The position numbers were made by a program, and so were the translations under genes. The notes below the pieces were generated by a model that made no database searches, was not told where the DNA came from, and saw only the letters and a program-made list of their open reading frames with translations. Shown here piece after piece: positions 22,188 to 34,319 of a DNA stretch of 64,000 nt; the stretch's first letter is position 1; every line of letters begins with the position of its first letter. The DNA comes from Nelumbo lutea (lineage: Eukaryota > Streptophyta > Magnoliopsida > Proteales > Nelumbonaceae): contig JAKGHH010000008.1 in NCBI GenBank assembly GCA_022828595.1, positions 27,272,378 to 27,336,377 on the forward strand. Reading direction: 5' to 3'.

Positions 22188-22741
22188 TTAGTTTCACGTG
22201 TAAGATTCCCTCGTTGTTGGTTGTCTAGATCTCTTTTTCAACCAGCAAAACCTGCTCTCTGGTTATATAAATTAAGCAAATTGAAAATATAGTTTTATAT
22301 ATATATATATATATATATTTATTTATGTAGTGCAAATCATAATTACACAGAAGAAATGAGCGCTCTGCTCTGTAAGCTGTTGGTTGCAACAGTTGATTCC
22401 GTGAAGGAGCCTTGGTTTCTTATCTTTGGAAGATCCATTTAATCTATCCAATCGAAATTACGAGCCCATTAACCAGAAGAAGAGAGCAGCTGACTTTTGT
22501 TGAGTATGTGCACGTGAAACACCAATAATTCTCATGCACTTGTGGGTCCTATGGCCAGCCCTTCTCCCTTTGTTCTCATGCCAAACTCCAATACTCGAGA
22601 ATCTCTCCAGTCTCCCATTTTCTTCTTTTTCTTCTTCTTAGTTCTCCTCCTCTTATTTCTGTGTCTCTCTTCTTTCTCTTTGCAACCCATTAATTTCTCA
22701 TCTTAATTTCTGTACTTCTCTCCAGCAGATTAAAACTAAAA
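22188..22741 (+). promoter_or_regulatory. Promoter and 5' leader of the aspartic protease
   Basis: Contains CACGTG at 22195-22200 and 22511-22516, a TATATAAATT box candidate at 22264-22273, a (TA)n run near 22296-22318, and a strongly CT-rich leader at about 22600-22690, common in plant 5' UTRs. The transcription start is not determined. The TATA candidate is far (~470 bp) from the ATG, so it may not be the one used. Confidence 0.5.
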
Positions 22742-24650
22742 ATGGCAGGAGTGACTACTTTTCTGCCATTGATTCTCTCTCTTCTTTTCTTGCTTCTCAA
22801 TGTTGGTAATGGGGTTCACTGTTTTGAGGAGAAGAAAGTGTTCAATTTGAAGAAGTTTCAATGGAGAGTCCCGAGCAATGTCCCAAGCTGTCAGCCACAG
22901 AAATCAAGTGAGTTTGAGCTAGGAGAAAACAATATATAGTCTCGTTGGGTGTGGCTGGTACCAGCTTTTCTTGGCTTTTCTTCAAGATACATCCACTTTG
23001 GGTTCTGTGTTCTATCATTGTTTTTGTGCAGCATGGGAATTTCTATGTTCATTTATATATGCTTTGGGGTTGTTTGAATGGAGATCGACCCAAGGATTTT
23101 GGATGTCCCGTGAGGTCTGAGTTTGAATATTGAGTTCTGTGAAGTATGAATTATTATTGATTTATGTACATTTGGGTCTTAGACTCTTAGCTTCTGCTTT
23201 TAATTTATGCTTTTCAAGTTTGTTTTTGATAGAACCCACTCGTTTTGCATAGAAAAGGAAAAATAAAGGCCCTTATTATATTCAAATCTCTCTTCCTCTC
23301 TGAATGTGACATACTGTGAGTAGAACTTCCTATGAAAGCGCTTTTTTATGCGACTGTTTTGCTTTTTGGGGCTTTTCAGGAAAAGAGAACGGTGCAACGA
23401 TACTGGAAATGAAGCACTGGGATTACTGCTCGGCAGGACTGGCCAAAGACTTGGAGCAAAAGCTTCAGAAGCGGTTGGTTGCGGATGACTCGCGAGTTCG
23501 GTCACTGCAATCCCAAATCCGAAGAGCAGCTTTTATAAGGACTGAAGTCCTTTCTGCAGCTCAACTCCCTCTGACATCTGGCATAAAACTTCAGACTCTA
23601 AACTACATCGTCACTGTGGAACTGGGTAGTAAGAACATGACAGTCATCGTAGACACAGGAAGCGATCTCACATGGGTCCAGTGCGATCCCTGCAAATCAT
23701 GCTATGGCCAACAAGACCCAATCTTCAAGCCTGCTATCTCCCCTTCGTATCGATCAGTTTTGTGCAACACATCCACCTGCCAGTCTCTGCAATTAGCCAC
23801 CGGAAATTCAGGTGTGTGCGGCGCTGACCAAATGACCTGCAACTATGTTGTCAGCTATGGCGACGGGTCCTACACTCGAGGTGAGCTAGGCCGAGAGCGA
23901 CTTGATCTTGGTGGCGTTGTTGTGGAAGATTTTGTCTTTGGCTGTGGTCGGAACAACAAAGGTCTCTTTGGTGGAGCTTCTGGTCTCATGGGTTTAGGCA
24001 GGACCGAGCTCTCCCTGGTTTCTCAAACTCGCAGTAAATTTGGCGGAGTTTTCTCCTACTGCTTCCCTTCAACGGAAGGAGATGTTTCTGGTTCACTTAC
24101 TCTGGGTGGAGATTCCTCTGTTTACAAGAATTCTACTCCCATTTCCTATACAAAAATGATTTCAAACCCACAGTTCTCCAATTTTTATTTTCTTAACCTC
24201 ACTGGTATTAGCATCGGTGGGGTAGCCTTGGAAACTTCAGGCTTTGCAAGAGCTGGGATGCTCATTGATTCTGGAACTGTTATTACACGGCTTGTGCCAT
24301 CTGTTTACAAGGCTGTGAGAACTGAGTTCCTGAAACAGTTTTCTGGGTTCCCTTCAGCTCCAGGTTTTTCAATTTTGAATACATGCTTTAACCTCAGTGG
24401 GTTTGGAGAAGTGAACATCCCCACAATGAAGATGCATTTTGAAGGTGATGTTCAGGTGAATGTGGATGTTTCAGGGATGTTTTATTTTGCTAAACTTGAT
24501 GCTTCTCAGGTCTGTCTAGCTGTGGCTAGCCTTACCTATGAAGATGAGATTGGGATTATTGGGAACTATCAGCAGAAGAATCTGAGAGTTGTTTATGACA
24601 ATGAACAGACAAGGTTGGGATTTGCAGAAGAGATTTGCAGTTTTACTTAA
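22742..24650 (+). CDS. Secreted aspartic protease, nepenthesin-like A1 family
   Basis: Two exons, 22742-22907 and 23380-24650, joined by a GT..AG intron (donor CAA|GTGAGT, acceptor TTTTCAG|GA), give 478 residues, a usual family length. Residues 1-27 are a hydrophobic signal peptide (LPLILSLLFLLLNVG), so the enzyme should enter the secretory pathway. A cleavable prosegment is likely before about residue 110. The catalytic motifs are D147-T-G-S and D352-S-G-T; the flap tyrosine is Y215 in SYGDGSYT. The Cys-rich nepenthesin-type insert follows the first motif (WVQCDPCKSCYGQQDP). The fused reading frame is continuous across the splice (...PQKS-R-KENGATILEMKH), and that EMKH segment is typical of plant homologues. 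The start was chosen because it supplies the signal peptide in frame. All key residues are present, so it is probably functional. Substrate unknown; relatives act in defence, development or chloroplasts, so no symbol is given. Confidence 0.93.
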
Positions 24651-26810
24651 GAGAGAAACTGAAAGGAATGGGAATATATATAGTTGTGAATATATTTATC
24701 CTGCTGAGACAAAATCAATGTGTACTTGGCAATCAGGTCCATGGGCAAATGCATCAAAGCATGGTTGCCTTTAAATCATTAACCAGATTCCTTGGTTGAT
24801 ATTACTCTAAATTACCATGGAAGGGATAATATTGGTAAACTGTTATTAGCTCATATTGTTTTTCATCAATTATTATGGAGAGAGGGAGGTATAATTCATT
24901 GTATGTGTGCTTGGTGACATTTGAATTTATATTGTTTTACTTATGTAATGTAGATATGAAAACTGAAGGATTCAGTTAGGTTCTCTGAATTATTTCAGAG
25001 GAAAGAGTTTATTCAAGAAAGTCATGTTTGGCAGGGACCACTGGTCTGTGGTAGTGAGGATTCATTGAGAAAACACATCTAGGAAATGATTTGTTTTCCA
25101 TTGTTCCACTTCGGCGTGCCAAGTTGGATGGACCAATTCCCCAGACACTTGTCAATAAATGGAGTTCTAATCAGCTGTCTTGGCCCAGAGAGCAAAAAAT
25201 GCTGGCCCCTTACAACCGGAATATGCAGTATATGATCACTATGAACTATTGCTAAAATATTCTCATGTACGTGGTCTGTCTAATATGTGTGTATGTATAA
25301 TTAGAAACATAGTTTATTAATTAATATAAAGTAATATTTGTAATACCAAAGAAATACCAATATGCCGCAAACAACATATTCCCCATGTAGTTATTACATG
25401 TTAGTTCTGGAGAGTTTGCAGGCAAAGGATTATCAGAAATGTTAAAACGTTTTTTGGTTAATTTCTTAAACTCTTAATTAATCTCTTAATGAAAACGAGA
25501 TAGTACTTGAGAGTAACTTAAAAAAAGTTTAATTTAGAATTTGATAATATTATGCCCATGAATAAAATTATATATATATATATATATAAATACAATGTAT
25601 CAAGGTTTGGAATATGAACCCTAGTCCTTCACTAATAAAGGTTTTCAAAATTGGGTCTTTTCCTTGCTATTACAATGTTAAACATAAAAAAAAATTGGTT
25701 TTAATTTCTGATATTTGAAGAAATTAACTTCCCCATAATATAGTTGGGATAAGGCATTATTAGTAATGACAATAGGCATGAACTTCACAATAAATTACGT
25801 TTTAAATTAAGCATGTGATATATAGATGGTGAAGCAAAAGGGTGAGCATGAATCTATTGCTCACACTGCTGTGTATGGCTTGTTATGTAACCAATCACAA
25901 GTAAATTAATACACCAATATTCCTTATAATGTGTCATTTTTTTTGGTATTATATAGTACATATATATACACATTAGTGGGGAATCAGGGGTAGGGTTAGA
26001 GAAGGGTGCACACAAGGGACTCTGGATCATTTACCCACGAGAACTCTGTCCACATTTACTCACAGTGCACTATCCCCATGAATTGGTAACATCTCCCCAT
26101 GCATAATACCATGTAATAGGAGGATGAGATGTTCTCCATATGTGACTGCGATGTTATGTGGGTAGACGTGGGCAGGAAATCAAGAATCCAAACAAGGCCC
26201 ACTATCCATGTCATGGAGAACTTGCAGTTCGGTGTGCATTTGATCCCACACTCCTTTTTCAGAGTGACCATCTTGGCATGCGCCATTTGCTCGAAGACAA
26301 GAATTTTAGAAAATATTATTTTGTGAAAAATTATAGGGAGGTATCTTGTAATTTGGGTGTAGTGACATTTAAGGGCCTCAACTTTCACTTGCAACAAAAT
26401 CAACACTCAAATTGAAGTCAATTTATAAACATTACAGTGAGTGATAAGCTTACTAAAATGCCCATTCAAGATTTGAGTAGCCAAGAGAATAAAATTGCAG
26501 AATGACAGAAATGGACATGTTTAATGCACATATTGTTGTGTTGCTTCAACATTTTGTCAACTCTAAGAAACAAAGTAGGAAAGAAAGGGTTAATAACTGA
26601 GGTTTTAGAGACTCAATAAACGAGAGGGCAAAGCAGTCTCATAAAATATGGAAAGGAAAGTTTTGGATTTTTAAATGTTTCAAGACGTACATGATATCAC
26701 ATGCTCCAAATTATTGACGGAATTAAGTGTTGATTTCTAAAAGTATAGGGTACCTCATCGCAATAAAAAATTGAGGCCCTTAAGTATCACCACCATCCTC
26801 AAATAATTAA
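24651..26810. other. 3' flank of the protease and gene-free spacer
   Basis: The first few hundred bases are the likely 3' UTR. No further gene is recognised: open frames at 26056-26415 overlap on both strands and are not coding. Simple (TA)n runs lie near 25570-25587. The rest is AT-rich unique-looking sequence. Confidence 0.5.
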
Positions 26811-27365
26811 GGTTTTAAAAGGCTAATGGCACAATTGTGGCATAGTGGTCCAAAAAGGTGAGGCATAAGCCTTAAAAATAAGAAAAAATAAAATAAAATT
26901 TATAAGTGTTTAAAATAATATACAAAATACCAAGTTAGAATAATTGAAGTACAAGTATCCATAAAATGGAGATTTATAAGCAATAAATTTTAAATTTTAA
27001 GAATTAAATAAAATAATAAGTGATTATTAATTATTATATACATTTTATATTTTATGTTCAAAATACAATGTTTTAAAATTATTTAAATGACCAATTTAGA
27101 AAAAAAAGGAAACATATGATCAAGAATCATCCATATATAATGGATATTAGAATTATGGTCCTAATTACAACAGTTAAGAAGAAAAGAAACAACCTCATTG
27201 ATTTGATTTATGCAAAAGAATCAATAAACATAAGATAAATCCCAATAAGAAAAAATGAGAAAAATAATAGATCAGAATAACAAGAAAAAAAATCCCAGGA
27301 AAACTAATAACTTGATTGACCTTTTTTTGCATTGAACTCTCATAGAACACTAAGATTCAATTTAG
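26811..27365. other. AT-rich, possibly degraded element
   Basis: Starts TAAGGTTTTAAAAGGCTAATGG, reminiscent of Mutator-like termini, but no matching inverted end was established. No coding region. Confidence 0.3.
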
Positions 27366-27523
27366 GAGTACAAGTACAAATATGTAGAATGCAAAACCTT
27401 GTATTTTGTATTATTTTGAATGTATTTGTATTCTTTCCAAATGAGACTAATCTAGTGCAAAGACAAGGTTTAGAAATACAATTTACAAGGTTTTGCAGTC
27501 TACATATTTGTATTTGTACCCTT
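27366..27523. repeat. Near-perfect inverted repeat (foldback)
   Basis: The left arm (from about 27369) reads GTACAAGTACAAATATGTAG then AATGCAAAACCTTGTA; the right arm (to about 27521) in reverse reads GTACAAATACAAATATGTAG then ACTGCAAAACCTTGTA. About 40 of 45 bases pair over a loop of roughly 65 bases. Open frames on both strands here are mirror images caused by the palindrome. It could be a small MITE or a hairpin RNA precursor; the sequence alone cannot decide. Confidence 0.6.
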
Positions 27524-27676
27524 CTCAAACCGAGTCTAGGAGAAACTAATTAATAAACTTGATTTTTCATTTTTACAACCTTTACTTGGCCCATAGTTAT
27601 TGAAGTGTGTCTTTTATAGATTTCTAACTATAAAAATGCATAAAAAATGTACACTTCATTCTGGCAAAGGCGTAAT

Positions 27677-29489
27677 TGTTGGATAGTGTATGCCCTTAGC
27701 TCCAATCAAATTGATATACATATCCATTTATTGTAAATGAATAAAAGTACATTATTGTTTCATGTTATAATTGGTGTATTTCTGTATAATTACCCTTAAA
27801 CTGGACACTTATGAGACTCGTGTTAGTTTAGAATGTTCTTAGCCATTGGATAGACTTGAGGAAGCTTATCTTGCCAAGGCTGATACTGGTGTGCTACCAA
27901 GAAAGTTGGGGCGGCTTGTCTTTGTTGCCAAGGTTGAACCCAAAGCACATGCAGTGTGTGTTTGTTCGAAATACTGAACCCGGACCAATTTCTAGTTATG
28001 CCCTGGACCTTGGAGACTGGTGGGCAAAATTTAAAAGTTATACATAACTCCTAGACTCGATTATGGTATTACATTGGGTGTTGGATTGGGCTGATTTTGA
28101 TATGCCAATTAGTGAGATCCTTTGGGTGTCAAAACCTGGGTATGTTGGGGTAGTCTGAGAATTCACTCGAGTGGGTGATCATAGTGACGGGATTACTCTC
28201 TTTGTCGGACAAAGTGAATGATCAGGACTGCACTCTCTCTAATGGAAACCAAAACTGTCGGCAGTCGATTTCAAACTTGTTTGAGATTTGTTTTGCAAAA
28301 TATATATATATATATATATATTATTTTAAGAAAAAGTTTTGCAAAAGGTTTCAATTCAAGGGACCCATCTAAGTAGAGAGTGCGACACTGCACCTTGCAG
28401 CCAGGGGAGAGGTCTTTTACTATCGGATAGTGTTTGATCATTATGTGCTGAGAGGTTAAGTGTAAGAGACCATTTAGGGCTATTTTACCTAATGGGATAT
28501 ATCTCACTTAAGTCCATTATCCTTGGTTCTTCATAGAATGGTTGAACTCAATGATCATTTAGTGTAAATGTTGGGCTCATTAAGAGCCCATAATAATGGA
28601 CTCGGGGGTCTACTGTACTTGGCAGTGAATTCAGCCAAGCTTTTTCACAGAAGCGCCAAACCCATATGGGCTTATGTGAGGTCAATGTTGGGGTCCCACA
28701 CTATACAAAGAGAACCAAATGAGCCAGCAACTATATAGGGTCGTGAGCCACTTACTTAATGGGCCTAAAGCCCATGATTAATTAGATTAATCAAATGGTC
28801 ACATGACAACTTAAGTAGTCATGTGACATGGGTGAATATGGGTATGGATATGGGTTTGGATTAGCAATTAGGATAAGAGGATAAGTCTTATCCACTTAAA
28901 GAGTCCAAATCCAAATAAAGATTTGGATTAGGATTCTCCTAATTCAATTAGGAGTGCTGATCTTTAAGGCTTATAAAAGAAGGAGAGCAAACTGCTCTAG
29001 TTATCAATTTTCTCTCATTTCTCTCTTCCTGCTCTTGCCACCTAGAAACCCTAGTTCGACCTCCAGTTATTGAACTGAAAAAGTTCAGTTCTGATTTCTG
29101 ATTTTTACAAACAAATATCATATTCAATTCATTCTCACTTCCCTTGCTCTATCCAAGCTGTTGGGTAACAGTTTTTGCTGAAAAACTGTGTTGCTGAACC
29201 GATTCCAATTCAAGCCGCGCCATCTTCAATGGAAGCTGGTTTTGGTACACTCTTTGGGTGTTAACTACCACTTTGGGAGCTACACTTGTGGATTTCGTCT
29301 TAGGTATATTTCTCCCTTTTTTGTTGGTTTCAAATCTGGTCCGTTTTCAGTGCAACAATGATCCTAGAAAAAACAGTTATTCTAAAACTGGGAATACGAT
29401 TCCCAGAAGGGTAAAAGATAATTTTTGAAATTTTGCCCAACCATCTAGCATGGTTTTGCCATCCATATGATGGATTTCCCCTTCCTTCA
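27677..29489 (+). repeat. Solo LTR of the copia family
   Basis: 1.8 kb, starts TGTTGGATAGTGTATGCCC and ends TTCCTTCA. It matches in reverse complement the LTRs at 35537-37405 and 42884-44747, including GGACAAAGTGAATGATCAGG, a (TA)n run at 28302-28322, and CCATATGATGGAT near the end. No primer-binding site or internal region follows, so it is a solo LTR formed by LTR-LTR recombination. Flanking 5-mers GTAAT and TTAAC do not match well. The open frames inside (27856-28047, 28175-28372) are LTR sequence, not genes. Confidence 0.8.
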
Positions 29490-29736
29490 TTAACTTCACA
29501 TCAAAATTGTGAGGGTTAAACCTCAAGGTGTACTCTTCATATCTCAGGGTTAAATCCTTTTACACAATGCCTCAAGTTACAGGATACAACCTTATAATTT
29601 TCCTATTATTTTTCATACTTATTTTTGCAATATTATTAATGTTCTCTTCTTTCATCACCCCTAATGGACAAACTGATTTGGACTTACACTCTGAGTGGGG
29701 GTTCATCACATTCAGTTTAGCTTATAAAGTGGTATG

Positions 29737-31114
29737 CAAGGTTAAAAGTATCGAAAATGCCAAGTGTATTGCAAAGGCAATTTTAAGAGACGTATTGAGA
29801 TACGCCTTGGATATGCATGTGTATGGGAGAAAAACTAAGATACCCATAGATACACTTGGAAACACTATAAATACTTTAATAAATCATAAAAATACATCAA
29901 CAACACTAAATATAAGACCTCATTGAGGTGTATATACATTAAATTAATATATTTTAATGGTTTTATGAAGAAATATATTATAGCTAATTATAATTTCATT
30001 AAAAATCCTATGCTTAACTATAATTTATAAATTATAATTCTTAAGTTTTAATGTTTTATGGGATGAAGAAAGCCCATCTCTCCTATCCAACCATAAAACA
30101 TGCATTGGCACAACTTCTATGTCAAAATATAATTAATAATTATTATTTATTGTTCATTTCCAAAAATTATAAAAAGCAAGTAAACATTATATAATATATT
30201 AAAAAATAGTTATTAAAGAAGAAATTTCATTTACTTTGTGGATATGATAGACCATCCATAGAATTATGATATATTCAATCATTGTGATTAAATGATAAAA
30301 TATAATTTAGTAATTATTTATTTTTTAATTCTAAAAATATAAAAATAAAAAAAATTATTATTAAAGAAGAAATTTCAATTAGTCTATGGATATGATAGAT
30401 CGTCCATAGAATTATAATAAATTATTTATTATTTATTTTTAAATCTAAAGATAAAAAATAAAAAAAAAAATATATTAAAGAAGAAATTTCATTTGCTCTA
30501 TGGATATGATAGATAAATCCATAGATCTAAAGCATATTTAGTCTTTATAGGTAGAGAAAAATTACATTTTCAATTTTTTTGTTAATTTATATTTTCCCCA
30601 AATCTTCATGAAATTTCCATAAATCTAATGATAACACAAAAAAGAATTGTGATTTTGAATGTAAGAAATGTAGATCAACATAAATTTAAACATTCAAGAA
30701 ACAAAAGAAATCACAAGACATTATAAAAAGATTGAAAAAATTTACCTATTTTTTTCCATATTTTTTCAAATTTTGGAAAATCTTAAAAAAAATAACGATT
30801 CACACTTGTTTCTTGCAAACTGGTGCAAATCTAACACTCTAAGAATGAAATTTGGAGTTTTAGAATAATTTTGGGGGTGAAAGAAGGCTTATTTTGGGGA
30901 AAAGAATGTTGCTTTCCCCCTTTATTTTTTTTTTTTAGTTTTTGGTCGTATTTTTTTCGTCGATACGCTACCAATATGCCCCGATACAGGTCCGATACGC
31001 ATGAAAAAAGACGAACATCCGATTTCCATGCGTGTCTTGTATCGATTTTTCAAAGATACAATATGATACAATAGACCCCGTATTGAGCATATTATATCGA
31101 AATTTTAAACCTTG
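29737..31114. mobile_element. Mutator-like non-autonomous element, 1.4 kb
   Basis: The left end CAAGGTTAAAAGTATCGAAA and the right end in reverse CAAGGTTTAAAATTTCGATA are inverted repeats. GTGGTATG stands on both flanks (29729-29736 and 31115-31122). The interior is AT-rich with a threefold repeat (30215, 30361, 30474). Subterminal GATACG/CGTATTG motifs occur near both ends (29790-29815 and 30961-31085). No transposase. The target repeat reads 8 bp, or 9 bp with one mismatch. Confidence 0.8.
30215..30535. repeat. Three-copy repeat inside the Mutator-like element
   Basis: ATTAAAGAAGAAATTTCA followed by TNTGGATATGATAGA and CCATAGA occurs at 30215, 30361 and 30474, spacings about 146 and 113 bp. 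Each copy contains a small inverted repeat TCTATGGA...TCCATAGA. It may bind a transposase or form a hairpin; this is inference. Confidence 0.65.
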
Positions 31115-31359
31115 GTGGTATGTAATATCTACTCTTCCTCTTCTCAGAGCCCACTCAATGTCTCTAATCCTATTTGCATGAAATGCATTAACAAAGGGAT
31201 GGGGGTGCAATTTGGGCAATCTTGAGTTGGGCTTTTGTCAAAATTTGAATGGGTGTGAACTGAAGATCCAAACCCGAGCAATGTAAAATGCTCACCTGGG
31301 CCAACTCAAGTTGCACCCCTAAGGGATGCTCTCTCAGGGTTTTCTACAAGGGTGGAACA

Positions 31360-32270
31360 CTAATTCATGTGTAACTACACAAATGAAACACTAATTCATC
31401 TCTTTTTTCAATGCCCCACTGTCAAAACCTTTACAAACCTTGTATAGGTTTCCCTACCTTTCTCTACCTTTTCCTTCAAATCAAACATAGCCTAAGAGTT
31501 GACACTTATTGAGAATGGGACGTTAAAGAATGGCTGAACTTTTGGTGGTACGTGGATGACCTAATGGAGAAAATACAAGGCCTACTTGGGCCTTGAGCCT
31601 ACTCATGCTTTGGCATATTTGGCGGGCTAGAAACCTATGGGTTTTTGAGCAGAAGAAACTGAACCCTACCATTATTATTTCTGGAGCTCATATGCATTGT
31701 AGGAGGCTATAAAGCATGAAATTACTACTGAGAGGTCCCATGGAGCACCGATCTCTATCAAGGAGGTACTTATATAGCAAAAACCTCATCAGTGTTTGGT
31801 ACCATTGCTGTTTTTACCTGAAACGTTTTGTGTTGATCAATATAAATTGATATATAATTAGTATTTGAAATTATTTATGGTTGAAATAAATATATCTTAA
31901 AAATCTATGTATGAGAGGTCGTTTTTAGAAATAATTCTCCGGGGAACGAAGTCTAATTGTTCTACTTGAAATAATTCTCACATGTGATGCGGCACCATAT
32001 ATCTCTCACCAATTTGTAATTTGTATTGATCAACCCAAACGTTTCGAGAAGAAACAGCGATGATATCACCCACACCCGGTGTCAGTAGGGTTGAACATGG
32101 AAGCATATGCTTTCTTGAAGGGGCTTAGAATGGCTTGGGACCTTGATTTATCACACTTTATTGTTGAAGGTAATGTAAAGCCGATCTTCAATATTCTGTT
32201 GGTAGAATCCTCTAACCCACTTAGGCGTACTCGTAGACCACAGGAGACTTATTCCCCCTTTTAACAATTG
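31360..32270 (+). pseudogene. L1-type LINE ORF2 C-terminal remnant
   Basis: Translation near 31390-31430 gives LIHLFFQCPTVKTF, the zf-RVT signature of plant L1 elements. Near 31600-31690 it gives LLWHIWRARNLWVFEQKKLNP, the linker that precedes the RNase H of these LINEs. From about 32090, NMEAYAFLKGLRMAWDLDLS then HFIVEGNVKPIFNILL is the RVT_3-type RNase H region. A MITE at about 31794-32085 splits the two halves and the first half of the RNase H is lost. The remnant is non-functional. It may belong to the same family as the fragment at 63863-64000. Confidence 0.7.
31794..32085. mobile_element. MITE inserted in the LINE remnant
   Basis: The left end GTGTTTGGTACCATTGCTGTTTTTACC then GAAACGTTTTGTGTTGATCAATA pairs with the right end, which in reverse contains TCATCGCTGTTTCTTCTCGAAACGTTTGGGTTGATCAATA. 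TCAG stands at both edges. The inverted ends are about 50 bp. Superfamily uncertain. Confidence 0.6.
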
Positions 32271-32344
32271 TGTGATTTGTTATATTCCAAGAAAGTGTAA
32301 TTTGGTAATTTTGGTAATTCTGATTAGTTGAATGCGATGGTTAT

Positions 32345-32483
32345 ATAATGGGCTGTAAAATTAATGATAACATCTCACACCAGTCATAAGATACATAGGT
32401 ACCACAGTGAGAGGTTGAATGGTTGTGGGCCTCATGTCTTTTATGACTGGTGTGGGGAATAATCATTGGTTCTACAGCCCGTT
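32345..32483. mobile_element. Foldback MITE
   Basis: The left arm TGGGCTGTAAAATTAATGAT then CTCACACCAGTCATAA pairs with the right arm, which in reverse reads CGGGCTGTAGAACCAATGAT then CCCACACCAGTCATAAAAG. About 140 bp. No clear target duplication. Confidence 0.6.
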
Positions 32484-33829
32484 AAACAGCTATTAAGTTT
32501 AGCACTTTAACTAATCCTATCTTATAATTCGGCAGCTCACAAATTTGGTCCTCCCATAGGGGTTTAATCGCACCAAGTTGAGTCAAGTATTGGGCTACCC
32601 AGCTCCAACTCGACTGAATTCAGAATTTCTGAGCTCAAAGACTTGATTCGAGCCCAATTGAGTATAAATAAATTAATATTATAGATATTATAAATACAAA
32701 TATATTAGGAAACTTGGTTATGAATTTATTTATTTATTTATAATTACTCACTCAAACTCGATTATCTGGTTGTGTGTAGTTTTTTCGACTTATTTCAGTT
32801 TGAATGAAGCTTCATCTTACCAAAACAAAATTATATACTCTTTCTTTCTTCATTTATTTTCCTCTCCCCCATTGTGTCCCTACTCATCTACAGGTGATCA
32901 TGGGCTGGTTGGCCTGGCTTAACACCTGCAATATGGAAAGGGCTAATAACCTGGGCCAGGGCCTAAGCCTATGACTTTTATTTATAAAATATTTTAATAT
33001 ATATATATATATATATCATATAATATATCTAAAAAAATTATTTTATTATATAAAATTGATCCTTTAAATAAAACTATTGCGGCTCTTGAGAGTGGTTCAT
33101 GCGTTACACTATTGCATGGGACCAGTACAGCCCTATAGAAAATAGCAAACATAATTTCGAAGTGTTTAAGCAAATTTTTCTATTAAGAGTCACAGATTTA
33201 TATACTTGATGGCATCATTCGAGCTATGTCTGACAAGTAGGAACACTCATCAATGGTGATTTCTCTGTCAAGACTGTCTATTTGGTGGAAGACATTTAAC
33301 CATTGGAGTGTCGTAGTTCTCATAATTTGCCAAAGATTTTCCCGTATCCAAAACTCAATTGCTTCGAATAGGGCTATTTTTTTAATCTCAAATTTTATTA
33401 ACCATTATCAAACGGAAATCAGAATAAATAGGAGAGGACATAGCCCACCTTGATCCATGCCCAGTACAAATAAAGCACTCATCACCACCCTCTCAAATCC
33501 ATCCAAAAAAGAAAGAAAAAAAAAAAAATACAATCGAGGTTATCTAATTCTCAGAAGAGGAAGATTAACATAATGTGCAAAAGTCTTCTAAGCTGTGCCA
33601 GGGTATGAAGAACAGAATTAAAAAATGCATTGCTTCGAATAGGGTTGATCAAATGAATTTGGTCATTCTTATCCTCAGAATACTCATAATTTCTTTAACT
33701 TTTATTAATTCTTTTAGTTTCAAAAACACAGAACAAAGGAATACGTCTAATGATGTATTTTAACTATTGAGAGATTCGACCTCTCATTTAAGTTCTAAAT
33801 TCTAATACTTTTAAAATGAGACACGTGGT
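32484..33829. other. No gene recognised
   Basis: AT-rich. TTGCTTCGAATAGGG occurs at about 33359 and 33631, a possible diverged duplicate. A (TA)n run lies near 32997-33017. GGGCTGGTTGGCCTGGC near 32903 and CTGGGCCAGGGCC near 32952 look like a degraded MITE. Open frames 33253-33453 and 33575-33763 have no domains. Confidence 0.4.
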
Positions 33830-34180
33830 TAGGAATGGCAATGGGGTGGGGATCATTTCTGAATTAGTACCAAAAAAACCCCAATTCTGAAATTAATCCC
33901 ATCTCCGTCTCCGATCCTTGAAATTTTTTTAGATAATAGTGTTCTTTTGAAAAATAAATTTACTTAAAATAAATAAGAATTTTAAATTATAAATAATATT
34001 TTAAATATATTTTGATATATATATATATATAAATAATATAATAATACATATTTAATATAAGTAACATTTAATATATATACTCGGGGTCGGGGCAGGGCGG
34101 GGACCTCAATCCCCATCTCCGACCATATCGGGTCAGGGAAGTTGGGATTTCATTGGGGGTGGATAAAATCACCATACCTA
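33830..34180. mobile_element. hAT MITE
   Basis: 351 bp. The left end TAGGAATGGCAATGGGGTGG and the right end in reverse TAGGTATGGTGATTTTATCC are of the plant hAT-MITE type. Flanking 8-mers CACGTGGT (33822) and CACATGGC (34181) match at 6 of 8. The middle is AT-only; the right part has GGGGTCGGGGCAGGGCGGGG. Confidence 0.65.
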
Positions 34181-34319
34181 CACATGGCAAGTTATTGATC
34201 ATGTGTTCCTATACCAAAGCTTTTGGCTTGTATTTTCAAGGATTAAAGTATTGATACTTATAACATGTTATCGTGCATATTGTATCTGTACCGAAGGTCA
34301 CCAAAACACAAAATACTAA

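Noticed and set aside
22945..23133. 62-codon open frame inside the protease gene
   Set aside because: It lies wholly in the intron between the well-supported splice sites 22908 and 23379.
23200..23505. Minus-strand 101-codon frame overlapping the protease
   Set aside because: Antisense shadow of the intron and second exon.
27332..27553. Similar open frames on both strands
   Set aside because: Both are products of the inverted repeat at 27366-27523, where the two strands read nearly the same.
29528..29926. 132-codon frame with a hydrophobic N-terminal stretch, a possible membrane protein
   Set aside because: It crosses the left boundary of the Mutator-like element at 29737, so half of it is transposon end sequence. 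No homology was recognised.
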